From positions 7,502,001 to 7,566,000 of the forward strand of contig OZ017797.1 of NCBI GenBank assembly GCA_963969395.1: a stretch of 64,000 nt of DNA. The letters run 5' to 3'. Below are positions 37,313 through 49,667 of the stretch, piece by piece (within the stretch, counting starts at the first letter, position 1; each line of letters starts with the position of its first letter). The position numbers were made by a program, and so were the translations under genes. Source of the DNA: Pseudoscleropodium purum. Taxonomy: Eukaryota > Streptophyta > Bryopsida > Hypnales > Brachytheciaceae. The notes under the pieces were generated by a model. The model was given only the letters and a program-made list of their open reading frames with translations, had not been told where the DNA came from and did not search any database.

Positions 37313-39473
37313 CTATGCTTCATTTTTTCTTTAAAATTTCATGATAATTTCAAATCTTCTCAAAAAGTCTAAAATTCATAGAACTTACAGAAAACATGGT
37401 ATTTCCTCTCTTAAAAATAAATGTAAAAAATTTCATTCATATTTAATTGCAAAATTGCAACAAACAGATACAAGGATTAAGAAGCTTCAATCCGTGGGCA
37501 TACACGTGTCCGTTTGAGGGCAAATTAGAACAATCAGTCAACAATCCGACTTGCTTGATTTTTTTAATGAACCTATCAAATGAATCCGATTTCAACAAAG
37601 CTAATAAACACTGAAACAATTCAATAAGAAAATGAAATTGTTTCCCCATTAGTGTTTTTTTTACACAATTTTTCCCATTTGCCTATAGCCAAAAGACGTT
37701 GGGTATATATTTGTGAAGGAAATTTTCATTTTTGGTCAAAAGAGCCATGTTATTGTTGAATTTTAAGACCCATAGCCAAATTTTACCTAGCTATCACCTA
37801 CTTTTCATATAGATATCACCAAGTAGCACCCAAACATCACATGAGTATTGATAAAATAGTTGTTTATTTTTTTTAAATGATATTAAAAAAATCATTCCCT
37901 ACAGTGATAGGTTCATATTCCAAATTCCAAAAGCTTTCAAGTTTTTGACTCTAAACTCAGATTTTCATAGGTGATATTTTTCAATTTAAAATTTCCAATA
38001 TGAATCTTCAAATGATAAATTAGTTGGTTTAAATCCTCAAGTTTTCAAAGGAATCAAGATTATTCAATGGGAGAGTTTAGGAATAATTAAAATAACTTTT
38101 GTCTATAGTTTTTTCAGCTATAGAAAGATAACTTAACAAGGAAATTTCAAAAAAGGATTTCTTGGAGATCCGGGCAATCCTTGAAGTTGGATAATGATCA
38201 TAAAATGGTTGATTGGACATTTAACCTTTCATTGTCCAAGAAGGCGAAAAGTGTCCATTGTACATTTAAAAATGAACCACAATCAAATATTCAATAAGAA
38301 TATGATCTAGTTGCTTGATTTCAGATTTTGATGTTTCATATACTATGCAATGAAGCTAGTCACTCATCCCATTACTAAAGAAGTTAGAGTCCACGTCAAT
38401 TTTTATATGCAACACTATTTTGGAGACAATTGTATTAATTAGTCAAACAGACCATGGGTGATGAGGGATTATTTAATGGTTAAATGTTTCAATTTTGGTG
38501 CTCTAAAACATGTCATTTTCTAACAAATATGACAATTATTAAACCTAAAAGGACAAAGCCTATTACCATTTAATCTAACTCATTTCATTTTCATTGTTTC
38601 TTCCATGTTGCAATCAAATTTGAGTGAAAATTATTTTATTTTTTGGGGATGAAATCACACGTCTTCTACAAGTCATTAATTTTTTTCATATTTATTGGTG
38701 TTCATTTCAAATTGTCATCTTTTTTTGAAGAAAAAGTGAAAAAAATTCATATCCAATTGAATATTAGCTTAGAAAATCTGAAATTTTTTGCATAGTTATA
38801 TATTATAGTGAAGAATATTATAGTGTGAAATTTTGTGTTCAACTATAACAAAAAATCTATAGACCAAAGTAATAGGTTAAATGTTCAATATGCAATACAA
38901 AGTTTAATTTTAGGAATATTTGAAATTTTCAAATTAGAATACAATCTAAAATCAATAAGCTTCATTTAATTAGTTGGACTCAAATTCCAAAAGATCATTT
39001 ACTTTTCAAAAATTCAAACTACAAGTGAGGATGTAGGGGTTGCCAAAATATTTTTTTTTAAAAAAGACTTTTTAGAAATTCATGGCACACAATATTTCAT
39101 TTTTAAAAAACAAAACTTATCTCCCCTACAAAAACCTTTTTGCGTCTATTATGACAAGGAGAATCTTTTCTATCAACTAAATTTTTTTCAAATGAAAATA
39201 TGTCATTTGACATCTTCTAATTACTTTTTTGTCATTTATAAGCAAAAGTTGTATCTTTTAGAATTCTAGGTTGAACATGATTTGTACTCGGCAAATGGAA
39301 TCCAAGAGTACTCATCGGAGGTCAAACCGGTGTACAAGACTTCAAAATATATTAATCAAGGTACTTCAAGTCAAGTGAGTACAAGGTAACAAGATACAAT
39401 TATTCAAGGTGTTAAATTTGCCAATCAAATAATTTAAATGGTTTCATTAGACTTCATTTGTTTAATTGACAAA
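37313..39473. other. AT-rich intergenic DNA
   Basis: No gene, RNA or well-bounded element recognised. Confidence 0.5.
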
Positions 39474-40393
39474 TTAACCTTTAAAGGTCAAATTGTGTTT
39501 TTTTGGCAACATAGCAATTTTAGGCAGCTCACTATGAATGGAGTTTTCATTCTTTTTTGCTGAAATTTTTACACAACATGTGCCCAAGGAGTATCTTTAA
39601 GGCCCAATAATTTTCATAACTTTTGACTACGTGGTTCAATAGTTATTGCATGATATGTAATTTTCAATGCTTGGCGGGCAATCCAAAAATTTCTTAAAAA
39701 ATCATTTTTTTCAAAAATAAAAATTTGAAATTTTCAATGCTTGGTGGGCAATCCAAAATTTGAAATTTGAAATTGATATATATATGTAGAAAGCTTTAAA
39801 TCATTCCATTTTGATTTACAAGATGAAAGTTATGAGGTGTTCTAGTTTGTGGGTAGTTATGGATTCCCTACTCAAAAATAAGCTTAAGAGTCTTTTATTT
39901 AATTCAATTTTAAATATTTTTTGAAAAAAATTAAAAAATATAATGTAGATTGTTTATTACTACATTACCACCTTTGGATTGGAATTTTTCAATTTTATAA
40001 TCAAAATTCTTAACAATTTAGTATTTTGAATCACTTTGTACTTCTTTCTACTTACTATTTTTTTCCTATATAATGTGCAATTTCAAATGATCTAAATTTT
40101 TTCAAGAATGTAGCCAACTTGACATGAAGAATTAATCCAAAGAAGCACCACCATTTTGGACATTTTTTCATACAAATATGTCCTTGTGAAGTGCAGCTGC
40201 CCCGTATTTTCACAGGGCCAAAAAAATGACTTTTGTCACTTCAAACGTTAATATCTTGCATTCTACAGTGGAAAATTCTGAAATTTTTTCTACATCTTTT
40301 CAATCTAGTTCACTACAAGATCCTACAGTTAAATGTGCCATATCAAAAATGGCAGTTTGGGTGGAAACATAGTCTCCGACCTTTAGGGGTTAA
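39474..40393 (+). mobile_element. TTAA-ended element, complete 920-bp copy
   Basis: TTAACCTTTAAAGGTC at the left and GACCTTTAGGGGTTAA at the right form a TIR with 14 of 16 matches, and TTAA lies at both tips. Three other copies occur in the window. No open frame of useful size, so non-autonomous. TTAA target duplications with CC-starting ends are characteristic of piggyBac-type transposons; this classification is inference. Confidence 0.75.
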
Positions 40394-40539
40394 GTAGATG
40401 AAGTCAAAATAAGCTACATTACATGGCATTTGATGCTAAGCATCTAGCTTCAAATGTCACTTACTTAACTTGACAATTTTCTTGGTGAGAAGAAAAACAC
40501 TTTATACAAGTGGGGTTATAGTGAAGAAAACAATCCATA

Positions 40540-41060
40540 TGGGATATGTAAGTAAGGAACAATAAGAGCTCAATTGCTCATAGTTAAGTCAAATGCAAGA
40601 ATTATGTTCAAAGTTGAATTTCAACTTCATTAAGGCATAGTAGAATAACTATTTGGAAATTTTTTTGAGTTAAATTAATGTAGATAATCAAGAGGAATTT
40701 CATCTTCAAAAGTTGGTTTGAGGTTTTGAGACTTGAACTAAAAGTTATGGAAAATTTTTAGAGAGAGGTTCAAAGGGACATATTTTTTTTACATTTTCCA
40801 ATACCTTCTTTGAATTATGTCCATAACTTTTTATTTGAGTCTAAAAACCTCAAACCAATTTTTGGAGATAAAACTTAGCTCGATTACCCAACTTTTTTTA
40901 ATTCAAAGTGTTTTGAAAAAAGTTATTCTAGTATGCCTAAATAAGGTTTGAAATTTAACTTTGAATCCAATTTCTACGTTTAATTTGACAATAAGAGGCC
41001 GAGCTCTCAACTTCAAATTACCCCATACTTTTTGAGGATTCATGATAGACAATTGATTTA
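40540..41060. mobile_element. Long fold-back element, copy 2
   Basis: Same architecture and recognisable sequence as 15590-16130, for example GGCATAGTAGAATAACT pairing with AGTTATTCTAGTATGCC, and GGTTTGAGGTTTTGAG with CTCAAACC-type sequence in the other arm. Outer flanks such as GAGGATTCATGATAGACAA match GGGAATTCATGATGGAAAA of copy 1. It is more diverged than copy 1. Confidence 0.8.
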
Positions 41061-42294
41061 ATTATAAAAGAACCTCTTTATCTTTGATTCTCACCAAATT
41101 TCAATGAGGTAAATCTTCCACATTGCCATCAAAAAAATTTATTCATAATAGATGATCATTAAACAATTTGGAACATTTGATTTATTTTCCACAATTTGGT
41201 TAGAGTTCAATTAGCACCCGAAATGAAGGTGTTCAAGTAATTATATTAAGGTGAATTAAAGTACCTTAACTTTCATTATTGAACACTTTAACTTGGATTT
41301 GGAGCCATTGATAGCCCGACAGAAGTTTGACAAGTATAGGAATGTAAATAAATGTTAAAGCCAAAATAAGGTAAACTTTAGGGTTCTCTAAGGGTTGTAG
41401 AGAGGCCCTCTAGAGGCCTAATTATTTTTCTAATGCATTGCCTTTAAATTACAATAAATTTTTTAGGAAAAAATCTTTTTGTGTTCTATTTTTTAAAGGT
41501 GAATCTTAAATTGATATTTAATAATTGCACCAAGTCTTAGAGTAGGCAAGTTTTTTTATTAATGTAAAAAAGGATTTGAATTTTTCTTGTGCAGTGATTG
41601 GCAAGTTTACTCCACACCAAAGAGACTAAGTAGGTTGCCCTTCTAATTTGTTTGTAAAATCCAACATATATGTAGGATTACATGTGATAAAAAGAATTAC
41701 ATTTCAAAATCTATTATATGAATTAATAATAGGAATTCAAATTAAAGTGTCTTCAGTTATTCATTGTTTTGTTGATTATATAAATTGGTGCAAAATGTAG
41801 ATGAATTACTGTGGGGCAATCTAGCAAGCCTACTTGGTGTGAATAGTGAAAAAAATGATTTTTGTCCATTGGCATGGGTGAGGCATGCAAAATGTAATTG
41901 AAGTCTAATTGATTGCAAATTAGTGCAATTAGATTGTCTTAGGATTTTATAAGCATTTAGTTGTTTCAACTATTGAGAAATAGGGATTACATCATTAGAT
42001 ATCTTCTCAATATTTTTTAATGTATCTCTTTGGAACAAAATTTGTTTAATAGCCTTTGGGGATTTTATGAGAAATTAACACCTAGTTTTTTCTTTTTTAA
42101 GAACAAACATTTTCAATACGATTCCTATTATTCAATTTAAAAGTTTTTGTTGAATCATATTAGGAGTCAAAAGGGGACTTGAGATTCTCTTAAAATGTAT
42201 TTTTTGAAAATCCTATGAATAAAATAAGAATCTCCAAACCTACAAAACAAATTTTTTCCTGAATTATTATACTTATAATAGAAAGATCATATTG
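41061..42294. other. AT-rich intergenic DNA with old repeat fragments
   Basis: Includes the inverted counterpart (about 42110-42230) of 31240-31340. Nothing coding is seen. Confidence 0.45.
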
Positions 42295-42830
42295 TACGCA
42301 CATTCGGTTTATACTTTGATTCAGACGCTCATTTCTAAACCAAACCGAATGTGCGTAATGTATTGTTTGAATCTAAGTATGCACATTCGGTTTGGTTTAT
42401 AAATGATGTACAAGAATCTCATGATGTATGAAAACTTTAACTTTTGAATGAATCCCTTGATCATAGCTAGCCATTACTTTACTGAAAGAGAAAATATATG
42501 GATTCAAAGCAACACTTTTAAAAGAAGACCTTACACACATGTTTGATTCGTTGCACATTGTAATGAAAATACAACATTTTGTGTGATTTGAACTCCAAGC
42601 ACCATAAACAAAATCTTTTCATTATTGATGCCACAAAGCAACAAATGACATTGAGTTTGTCAATCTAACATGGTATAAATTATGTGCAACAACAGAAGTT
42701 TTCACTAATTACAATTGAGCATAGATACTATTATTAACTTAAATTGTCCCTGCAGCACACGTACATAGAACTTCCAATGAATCATATTTTCTTGCAACTA
42801 TACTTAGTAACACCAAACCGAATGTGCGTA
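42295..42830. mobile_element. Possible TIR element with CGCACATTCGG ends
   Basis: TACGCACATTCGGTTT starts at 42295 and its reverse complement AAACCGAATGTGCGTA ends at 42830. TA at both edges fits a TA target duplication. Two more inverted copies lie inside (42342-42357 and 42379-42400), and a degenerate one at 50489-50505 downstream of germin-like copy 2. It could equally be a clustered palindromic motif belonging to the germin 3' flank. Confidence 0.4.
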
Positions 42831-43143
42831 CTCTTAAACTCCAGGTTTTGAAGGCAAAAGAAAGAATCAAAATTTCTTGAATTATTGGTTCCACTGTCCA
42901 CCATATACAGGTAACAGAATATGTGTTCATGAATCGTCACTAAACTAAAGAGTGACATAAGCTGGCAAAAATCATTCTAGGAAGAGCTAGCGCTGTCACA
43001 ATCCGTGCAGCTCAAGTACATAGAACTATCAATGAATCAAATTAATTTCCATTCAACTACTGGCTTACTAATTTCCACCACTATCAAACTGCCATGAATG
43101 CGCCAATTCGAGCGCCAATTCCAAAGAATGCTTGTTTTCAAGC

Positions 43144-44373
43144 TTAGGAACCCCAGTATTTCGGAATCCCGCTCTTCAAATCCTTCACAGTGGTGGCATT
43201 CACACCGAAAGACCTCTCAATCACAGCGCTGGTGATGTTCGGCACGAACAGCTGGTTGGCCGTGAACAAGAAACCGGGACTCTGCGACGTCAGCGTGTTG
43301 AACGTGATGGCGGTTTCGTTCCCCACGTTCAGCTGGAAGTGCTGGGTTGCTTTCGGGAAGACGGTGAAGTCGCCGGCTTGGAGAACGGAGGCGAACAGCT
43401 GGTTGTCGTCGCTGATGAAGCCTGTGTAGATGGAGCCTTTCACTACGAAGAGAGTCTCCGAGGCGCGAGGGTGGGTGTGGAGCGGGATGACGCCGCCAAT
43501 GTCGAAGTCGAGTCGGGCGTGGCTGACGCCCATGGTGTTGAGGCCGGGCATTTGTTGCACGGAGGCCAGATCGGCAGTGGCTCCCGTCTCGGACACGGAG
43601 GTCGGGTACACTGCGGGGGAAGCACAACACAGAGTCAGGTCTATGAATCGATCCGAGAAAGTACATCACTAGTCATGTGCACTCAAGGGGAGCCCATAAC
43701 AGGAGAGAATTCCTAAAATTCCATAAGCCCAACAGATTCCATTGCGCAATTATGGAATTTCACAACTTCAGTAAAGAATAGAGGCTGAAATTCCATACTG
43801 AAGCTTCGAAATTCCTTGGCTGCACTGTGGACTAGCTATTTGAAACTCTCTAGATAGCGCAATACCCCGTTGAAATCGATCATGGATCAATAACGCTACA
43901 CATGCAGGAATCTCTAAGCAAGAGTCACAGATCGAACATCTCACAAGAATTCTAAAAATTTACCACTAGCTGCGCGAGCAATAGAACCAATTGATAATTT
44001 TCAATTCAGGGGATTTAATTTTACACGTCCCTCTGCTCACTGTTCGACCAAAACTAAACAACTTGATAATCACCCATTCCGCGAGCTCCTTGTGATCGAT
44101 TCAAGTCTAGATTCCATTCCATTGTCCTCACCAAGAATGACATGCACTGTGAATTTGAATTTGAGATGGCTTACGAGGTTTGCGGAATCCGGTGAACGTG
44201 AAGTCCTTGGCGGTGACAGTGTCTCGGGGCTTGCACGGGAACCCATTCACCACCACCTTGGACGTCAGATCCGCGACGCAGTAATCTTGCAGAGGGTCGG
44301 GATCCGCAGCATTCGCAACCTGCAAGGCGCCCAGAAATGCGCAGGCGATCGCTAGCCAGTACATGGCGGTCAT
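43144..44373 (-). CDS. GLP: Germin-like protein, copy 1 of 3
   Basis: Secreted cupin of the germin-like family: an apoplastic, Mn-binding glycoprotein whose relatives include oxalate oxidases and superoxide dismutases. Exon 1 is 44373-44175 and exon 2 is 43610-43144, with a phase-1 intron of 564 bp, giving 221 aa as usual for the family. Visible features: signal peptide (1 to about 22); the germin cysteine pair (C32 in DYCVADL, C47 in NGFPCK); cupin box 1 with H111, H113 and E118; box 2 GDFTVFPKATQHFQ with H157. These are the four metal ligands, all present. N-glycosylation sequons are at N164, N191 and N204. The enzymatic activity cannot be told from sequence. Compared with copy 3 the mature protein differs only by F60 instead of Y60. 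A long open frame on the opposite strand of exon 2 is a composition shadow. Confidence 0.96.
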
Positions 44374-44525
44374 AGCTACGAAGACAGTTGCAACTGAATT
44401 GAAGCAACACTACGAATGCCAAACTGAGAAACTGAGATCGATTGAAGAGCTAGCTTCAGTAGTAGTGCACAATATACTCGATGTTATGAATGATTCAGGT
44501 TTGGTTAATTGTGGCTGTATGATGA

Positions 44526-44535
44526 GCTATTTATT
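44526..44535 (-). promoter_or_regulatory. Candidate TATA box of germin-like copy 1
   Basis: AATAAATAGC on the coding strand, about 155 bp upstream of the ATG. The same motif sits at an equivalent place in all three copies, inside the shared GGGGAATAAATAGCTCA context. Confidence 0.6.
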
Positions 44536-45380
44536 CCCCATGGAAGCTATGTCCCGTTTCTCATCAGCTATCATTAAACCGCGGCATCTCGGAGCTGCAG
44601 CAGGTTCCAGGACATGAAAGTATGTTGACTGCACGGAAGTTGTACCGAATTGGGTCCCAGTCGTGGCTCCGTGCTTCTCACTCCATTCTCGGTTGACTTC
44701 GACGAAAGCACTGCCACTGTTTCGTGCAAGCTGATAAGGCTAGCTAATTCTGTCAACCCCCATTGGATTTTGTCATTTAGGGTTTTGCTGAAGTATGATC
44801 AATATGCTTCAAACTATGCTTATGAAAAGTCGACAACTTTACACATGGCGGTGTGCAGTGAATAGTTTTGGGTCTTGTTGAAAGCGTGCACCTATCAGAC
44901 ACTTTAAGTTTTCTTCAATTCTTTCACAGAAGAAAATATAAAAAAAGCTGAAAAAAATATACATTTAAAAATAAAATTGGTTTAGATTTATCAACGAGTA
45001 AAAACTGACTCTTAATTGTAGTTTTGACTCTCTCTCTCTATGCACATCAGCTTTCGTGAATAGTTTTAGTTTTTTTTTCTACATGGATTGTCGGAACAAG
45101 CAGATTGCTAGCTTAGCGGTTTAGCAAGCTACATCGACTTGTCTGTCGGAGACCTGGGTTTGCAGGTTCAGTGGTGGTGCAGAGGAAGGGAGTGAGAAAG
45201 ACACCCGATTTGCATATTCAATGAGACTGATCGAGAGATTTCATGCTTCGAAAGGTGACACATGGAGTGTGAATTGAACATAGAATGGTACAAACTGTAG
45301 TTGACGTTTTGCGTCGTTTTCATGGTCGTGGAAATTCCTGTGCTCAGCCTCGAGGTGAAACAATACTGCTGCAAATGGTT

Positions 45381-45544
45381 AACAGGATAGTATTGAAAGT
45401 GTATTGTTAACAGTATAGTATTGAAAGTGTATTGTTGCACTACAAAAGCAGTAGCCTCAATGGGAATGCATTGTATCCACTGAAATTGTATTGTTGCAGT
45501 ACTGCTTTTGTACTACAACAATACACTTTTAATACTATACTGTG
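45381..45544. repeat. Inverted repeat hairpin with TATTGTTG-rich arms
   Basis: Arm 45410-45453 pairs with 45500-45543, about 41 of 44 positions, around a loop of about 46 bp. Part of the left arm is also tandemly duplicated just upstream (45381-45408). It could be a small fold-back element or a hairpin RNA source; no mature small RNA can be assigned. Confidence 0.7.
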
Positions 45545-45717
45545 ACAATATTGAAACCACTGAAACAATATTGCAACAATATTAACAGAGAGGAGGGACG
45601 GGTTAGTTCCCGATGTTGTTCATAACCACATGACATTCATCCACAAAGGCAATAATTACATGAATTTTCATCTGAGAACAGAGTTGGTTATGCCTTATAA
45701 GCCACTCACCATCTCTT

Positions 45718-45937
45718 GGGGACAGGGAGGACTGAAGGACCCCTTTATTGCCCCGCCAAAGGGTAAATGTCAAAATTGCCCCTTATTATGTGCTGCTTAA
45801 ATTTTGTATTTCATCACGTCTCCTGATTGCAAATATGAATTCAGAAATTGCAAATTTTATCATATGTGGCAAATAAAATATTCTAATGTTTTCGAAAAGG
45901 ATAAAATACGAGGCAATAGAGGGTCAGTCTTCCTAGG
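45718..45937 (+). mobile_element. CAGGG-type MITE, copy 4, flanked by a 9-bp direct repeat
   Basis: Same family as the 1.76-3.03 kb copies: GACAGGGAGGACTGA at the left, TCAGTCTTCCTAGG at the right. CCATCTCTT occurs at 45709-45717 and again at 45938-45946, a candidate 9-bp target duplication. That length would suggest a Mutator-like origin, whereas CAGGG ends are more typical of hAT, so class is open. Confidence 0.75.
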
Positions 45938-45999
45938 CCATCTCTTAAGGGGCTTGAAGGTTACCTAGTCCATAATCTTCACTCAATCCCCATTTGAAT

Positions 46000-48060
46000 A
46001 TTGATAACAACCTATCATTGAATGAGGAACGATGTGTTATTTTTCATAAAGTAGAATCTTTTACTTTTCCAATATTGAGCAAATGGTTGGTCTGAAAGTG
46101 TATTGGATCTGAAAGGTCTAAGTAAAAGAAAAGGAATTTGTATTGCTAAAGCAACCCTATATTATGAAAAATTACATGAGTCTTTTCATCCAATAAATGG
46201 ATCTTATGTATATTATATATCCAAACGGGATTAAAAAAATTCTTGTAAGACTTAGCTTGTTATTTTTCATAATATATAAGAGTTTTCCTTTTAGATGGCC
46301 TAATCCATATTGTTTACCAAACCTTGTCTTGCTACTTTCATGACCACATACATGGTGAATTTTAACCCCATGCATCCTTCATTCACCTTTTGAGTTTATT
46401 GTTAATCTTCAAGCCTTGACTATAATATAAATCTAGTTTGCAAAAGAGTAGTATAGATGATAACTGACTCATCATTCCCATATTCAATGGGCTATTTGGT
46501 ACATATTGTTAACTTATTGTTTAGAATAGCTCACAAGATAGATTGATTTGATTGATCACCCTTGGACCATCTATGCTCAAGCTTCAAAAGAATTTAATCT
46601 TGCTAAATTTCAAGATTAGAATCAATCGTGATTTGAAAGTTATTGAAATTTTATCTATTAAAAGTGAAATTTTGAAATTTATTAAAAATTCTTGATACTT
46701 TGTTGAATTTTTGCTATATATTTATTGCAAATTTTAACACTGGGTGGTAAATATGCATGTAAGCCTAATTTTAACTCTATAGTAGTATCTCATCTAGATT
46801 CTTATGTAAAATTGAAACCTTTTGAATGAGAGAGTGTAAGGTCAATTTTGGATACACTTACAATGAACATTTTGAAAATTTGTAGTTTACTTATACAATA
46901 TCTAAAAAACATAAAATTTAACTTTTCTTATAGAATAAAGATTCAAAGTACTTCAAATTTCTAAATTATAAAAATGAATTTATACAAATTATTTATTAAA
47001 TATAAATTTAAATGAAGTATTTAATATTGATTTTTAGAAGAAAAAAAAGTTGAAAGAATTGATCCATAGATATTATCTACATAGTTAGATTCAACTACAA
47101 TATATTCTATTATTTTCAATAAAATTTGAAACCACAAATTCTAAAATTTCTACCAAAATTGATTGTAGATTGAAATTTTTAGATTTTCACAAGACTTCAT
47201 TTTTTGAGTTCAAAATGTTAAGCTCTAATTATAGTGATATTTGAAGGTTTTTGTTTTACTTGTTTATTAAAGCCATTTTTGAAGGGTCATTTTCTAAACT
47301 GAAAATGTAAGCTTTGAGATTAGATACACTTATACACTTTAAACTATAAAGTATTTGCAAAAGAAATTTAGAATGTCTATGCCATACAAATGTATGAGAA
47401 CTAGCAAAAGAGCCCACAAACATTTAAATGGATGAAAAAATAAAGATTATTTGTGTTCATAACATGTTTACATTCATTTGTTGTTCAAAGTTTAAACATC
47501 TAATCTTTTAGAGGTTACATAGTTCAACTTTGAAAATCAAGAACATTTACTCACTAATAAAGATTCAACAAAAAATTGATAGTTAGAACCATGGCCATAT
47601 GTTTATTTGGACAATTTTGGGTGTTAACATTTAAAAATGTTGTCTTTCATGTGGTGTAGAATTTTCTTATAAGTTTACTAAAAAAATGGCAAGTATTTAA
47701 TTTGCTCTACTTTCTATATATTTTTTGAATTTGTCTTGAATTTAGTTGAATTAATTACATTTGGTTCTTACTAATACACAATCTCCACCAAAGCATCCTT
47801 TACCCAATTGCATCCTATATCTACACACATAATATTAATCTTAGACAAGTACTAGTAGCAATCATCCAAGGAATGATTTTGAATATAGATACCTTGATTA
47901 ATTTTAATTGTTCAATGATTCTACCTTTGCTTCAAGTGACCAATGCACATTTGTCTACAAGAAGAATTGGGCTTTTTAATGGGAAATTGATAATAAGGTT
48001 AGAACCAAGAATTGATTGTAGATAAATTTATTGGCCAATGAAAGACAATGTATTGCAAAA
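46000..48060. repeat. AT-rich long repeat block 1, between germin-like copies 1 and 2
   Basis: Shares an ordered series of segments with 54050-57640 and 61240-64000: a CATTGAATGAGGAACGATGTG block, an ACCAAACCTTGTCTTGCTAC block, an AAATTCAACATT/TAAAT block and a final AGAAGAATTGGGCTTTTTAA block near 47960. No coding potential; identity is moderate. Confidence 0.6.
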
Positions 48061-48105
48061 AAATTCTATCTAAAATTTTTTAGAGCACATAAAGTCCACT
48101 TTATG

Positions 48106-48321
48106 ACTAGAAGAAACCCGTGTTTAAGTTGACGGATTTTTTAGACATCTAATGTTACAAATTATATTTTTATGTCAACAATTACATCCACTGTAACATC
48201 TTCATATTATAGTGAATTTAATTGTTGATATAAAAACACAACATGTTATATTAGATGTTTCAAAAAATCCATCAACATAGATATGCAAAAATCCAAAAAA
48301 GCACAAGCTTCTTCTAATGTA
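48106..48321. repeat. Small fold-back element, about 215 bp
   Basis: Arm 48128-48183 pairs with 48219-48276 (GTTGACGGATTTTTTAG with AAAAAATCCATCAAC; CATCTAATGTTA with TATTAGATG), and the pairing continues outwards to TAGAAGAAACCCGTG and CACAAGCTTCTTCTA. The short loop makes an RNA hairpin possible. Non-coding. Confidence 0.8.
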
Positions 48322-49658
48322 TATTGCATAAATGAAAGCAATAATCTTTTCAAAAAATATTGTAAAGATGCACTAAGGGTGTATTCACACTTGGATTTAT
48401 CTCTTGTTCTTTGCAAGGTTTTTGAATGATTATACACTACCTAAGAGATTAGGCATTTACATTCATATATTTTTTTATCTCACGATCTTGGTTGGCATTC
48501 ATTGTAGTAGAAATGTACAAGCGTAAAATGAAAAACAATGGAGCATTAGAAGATATATTCAGTTGTTTTGGAAGGCTTTAAGTTCCTTCACCTAAGCAGT
48601 GCAGTTATCAAGTAGAGTAGCAATATATGAGCGAACAAGTGGTTTCTAATCAACTATAATTTCAACCTAAAATTTTGAGCTTTGTTTAATAATCACTATA
48701 CGTTTCTATTGCCAAAATTTCCAACTCAAATAAAATATGAAATGAGTTCTAGAAGAAGTTGAAAATGAATTAAAATGGCATGTTTTTCAACTCAAATAAT
48801 TATAGAGAACACATTTAGATGACCATTGACTCAATATTCAACTCAAAATGAGCTTTCAATAGAGAGTTATTTTTAGGAATTTTTTGTTCATTTTTTAGAC
48901 AATTTTTTTTAATATAATATAGGGATGTGAAAGTTATTTTTCAATTCTACAATGTAACTTTTTACTTCAAAAATTTGTAACTAATTATTATTAACAAAAA
49001 AAAATATCAATAATTCAAAACATAAACTTCCAAAGTAGGAAAATCTATTTATGTTTTTATTTTTATTTTGTTTCATTTAAAATTCAAAAAGTATATAGGG
49101 GGTCCAAAGTTTTGTTTGCTCATGGTTTCTAATGGACATTCTAAATGACCCCCCCAAGTTCCTTCAGGTATTTAGACTCAAAGAACTTGTTGTACTTGCT
49201 ATTTGACTTGGCACAACAATTGCCATGTCATTATAATTTTTTTTCATTAAAAATTTAAAAATAAATAAATTGATAGGGGCTTTTTTCTAGTTGCCAAGAG
49301 AACAACAATGGGAAACGGCCTTGAAAATCCTCTAATAGATGGCAAAGAATCAATTGAACTGCAATAGTTGGTCGATGTTGTACGGTAGCATCTATTGTTG
49401 CAACAATAACCTACAAAGTGAATCCCAATTCGGGAAGTGATAAGTGACGGTACATTCATAAATTTTGATAGATTCATAAAGTTTTCAATGGAACATTTCT
49501 TGTTTCTTGACTTTGAATTTCCAACAAGCCCAGTCACCTCAAAAATTTATTCACCTTGTGTTTTTCTTAAGACCTATTTTACAAAAATGAGTGCACTTCA
49601 TAATCAATAGAGTACATTCTACCATTCTTAACTAACTCCATCCCTCAACATACTCCAT
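48322..49658. other. AT-rich intergenic DNA
   Basis: Short open frames only (such as 49537-49247 minus), with no recognisable motif. Confidence 0.5.
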
Positions 49659-49667
49659 TTTTCAATA

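Larger units (their letters stand above)
42880..45390 (-). repeat. Duplicated germin-like segment, unit 1
   Basis: Gene copy 1 plus flanks shared with units 2 and 3. The downstream border is near the shared CATGAATCGTCACTAAACTA. The upstream homology continues about 0.9 kb past the ATG, through the TATA region and a block around 45050-45240 (GGTTCAGTGGTGGTGCAGAG and neighbours) to about 45345. Confidence 0.8.

Noticed and set aside
43217..43669. Arg/Pro-rich minus-strand frame overlapping germin-like exon 2
   Set aside because: Same strand but wrong frame; it crosses the intron acceptor and its repetitive composition is typical of a frame-shifted GC-rich exon.
43132..43716. Long plus-strand open frame over germin-like exon 2 (also 50949-51590 and 58025-58597)
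   Set aside because: It is the antisense shadow of a GC-rich conserved exon; it has no signal or domain, and its conservation follows from the real gene on the minus strand.
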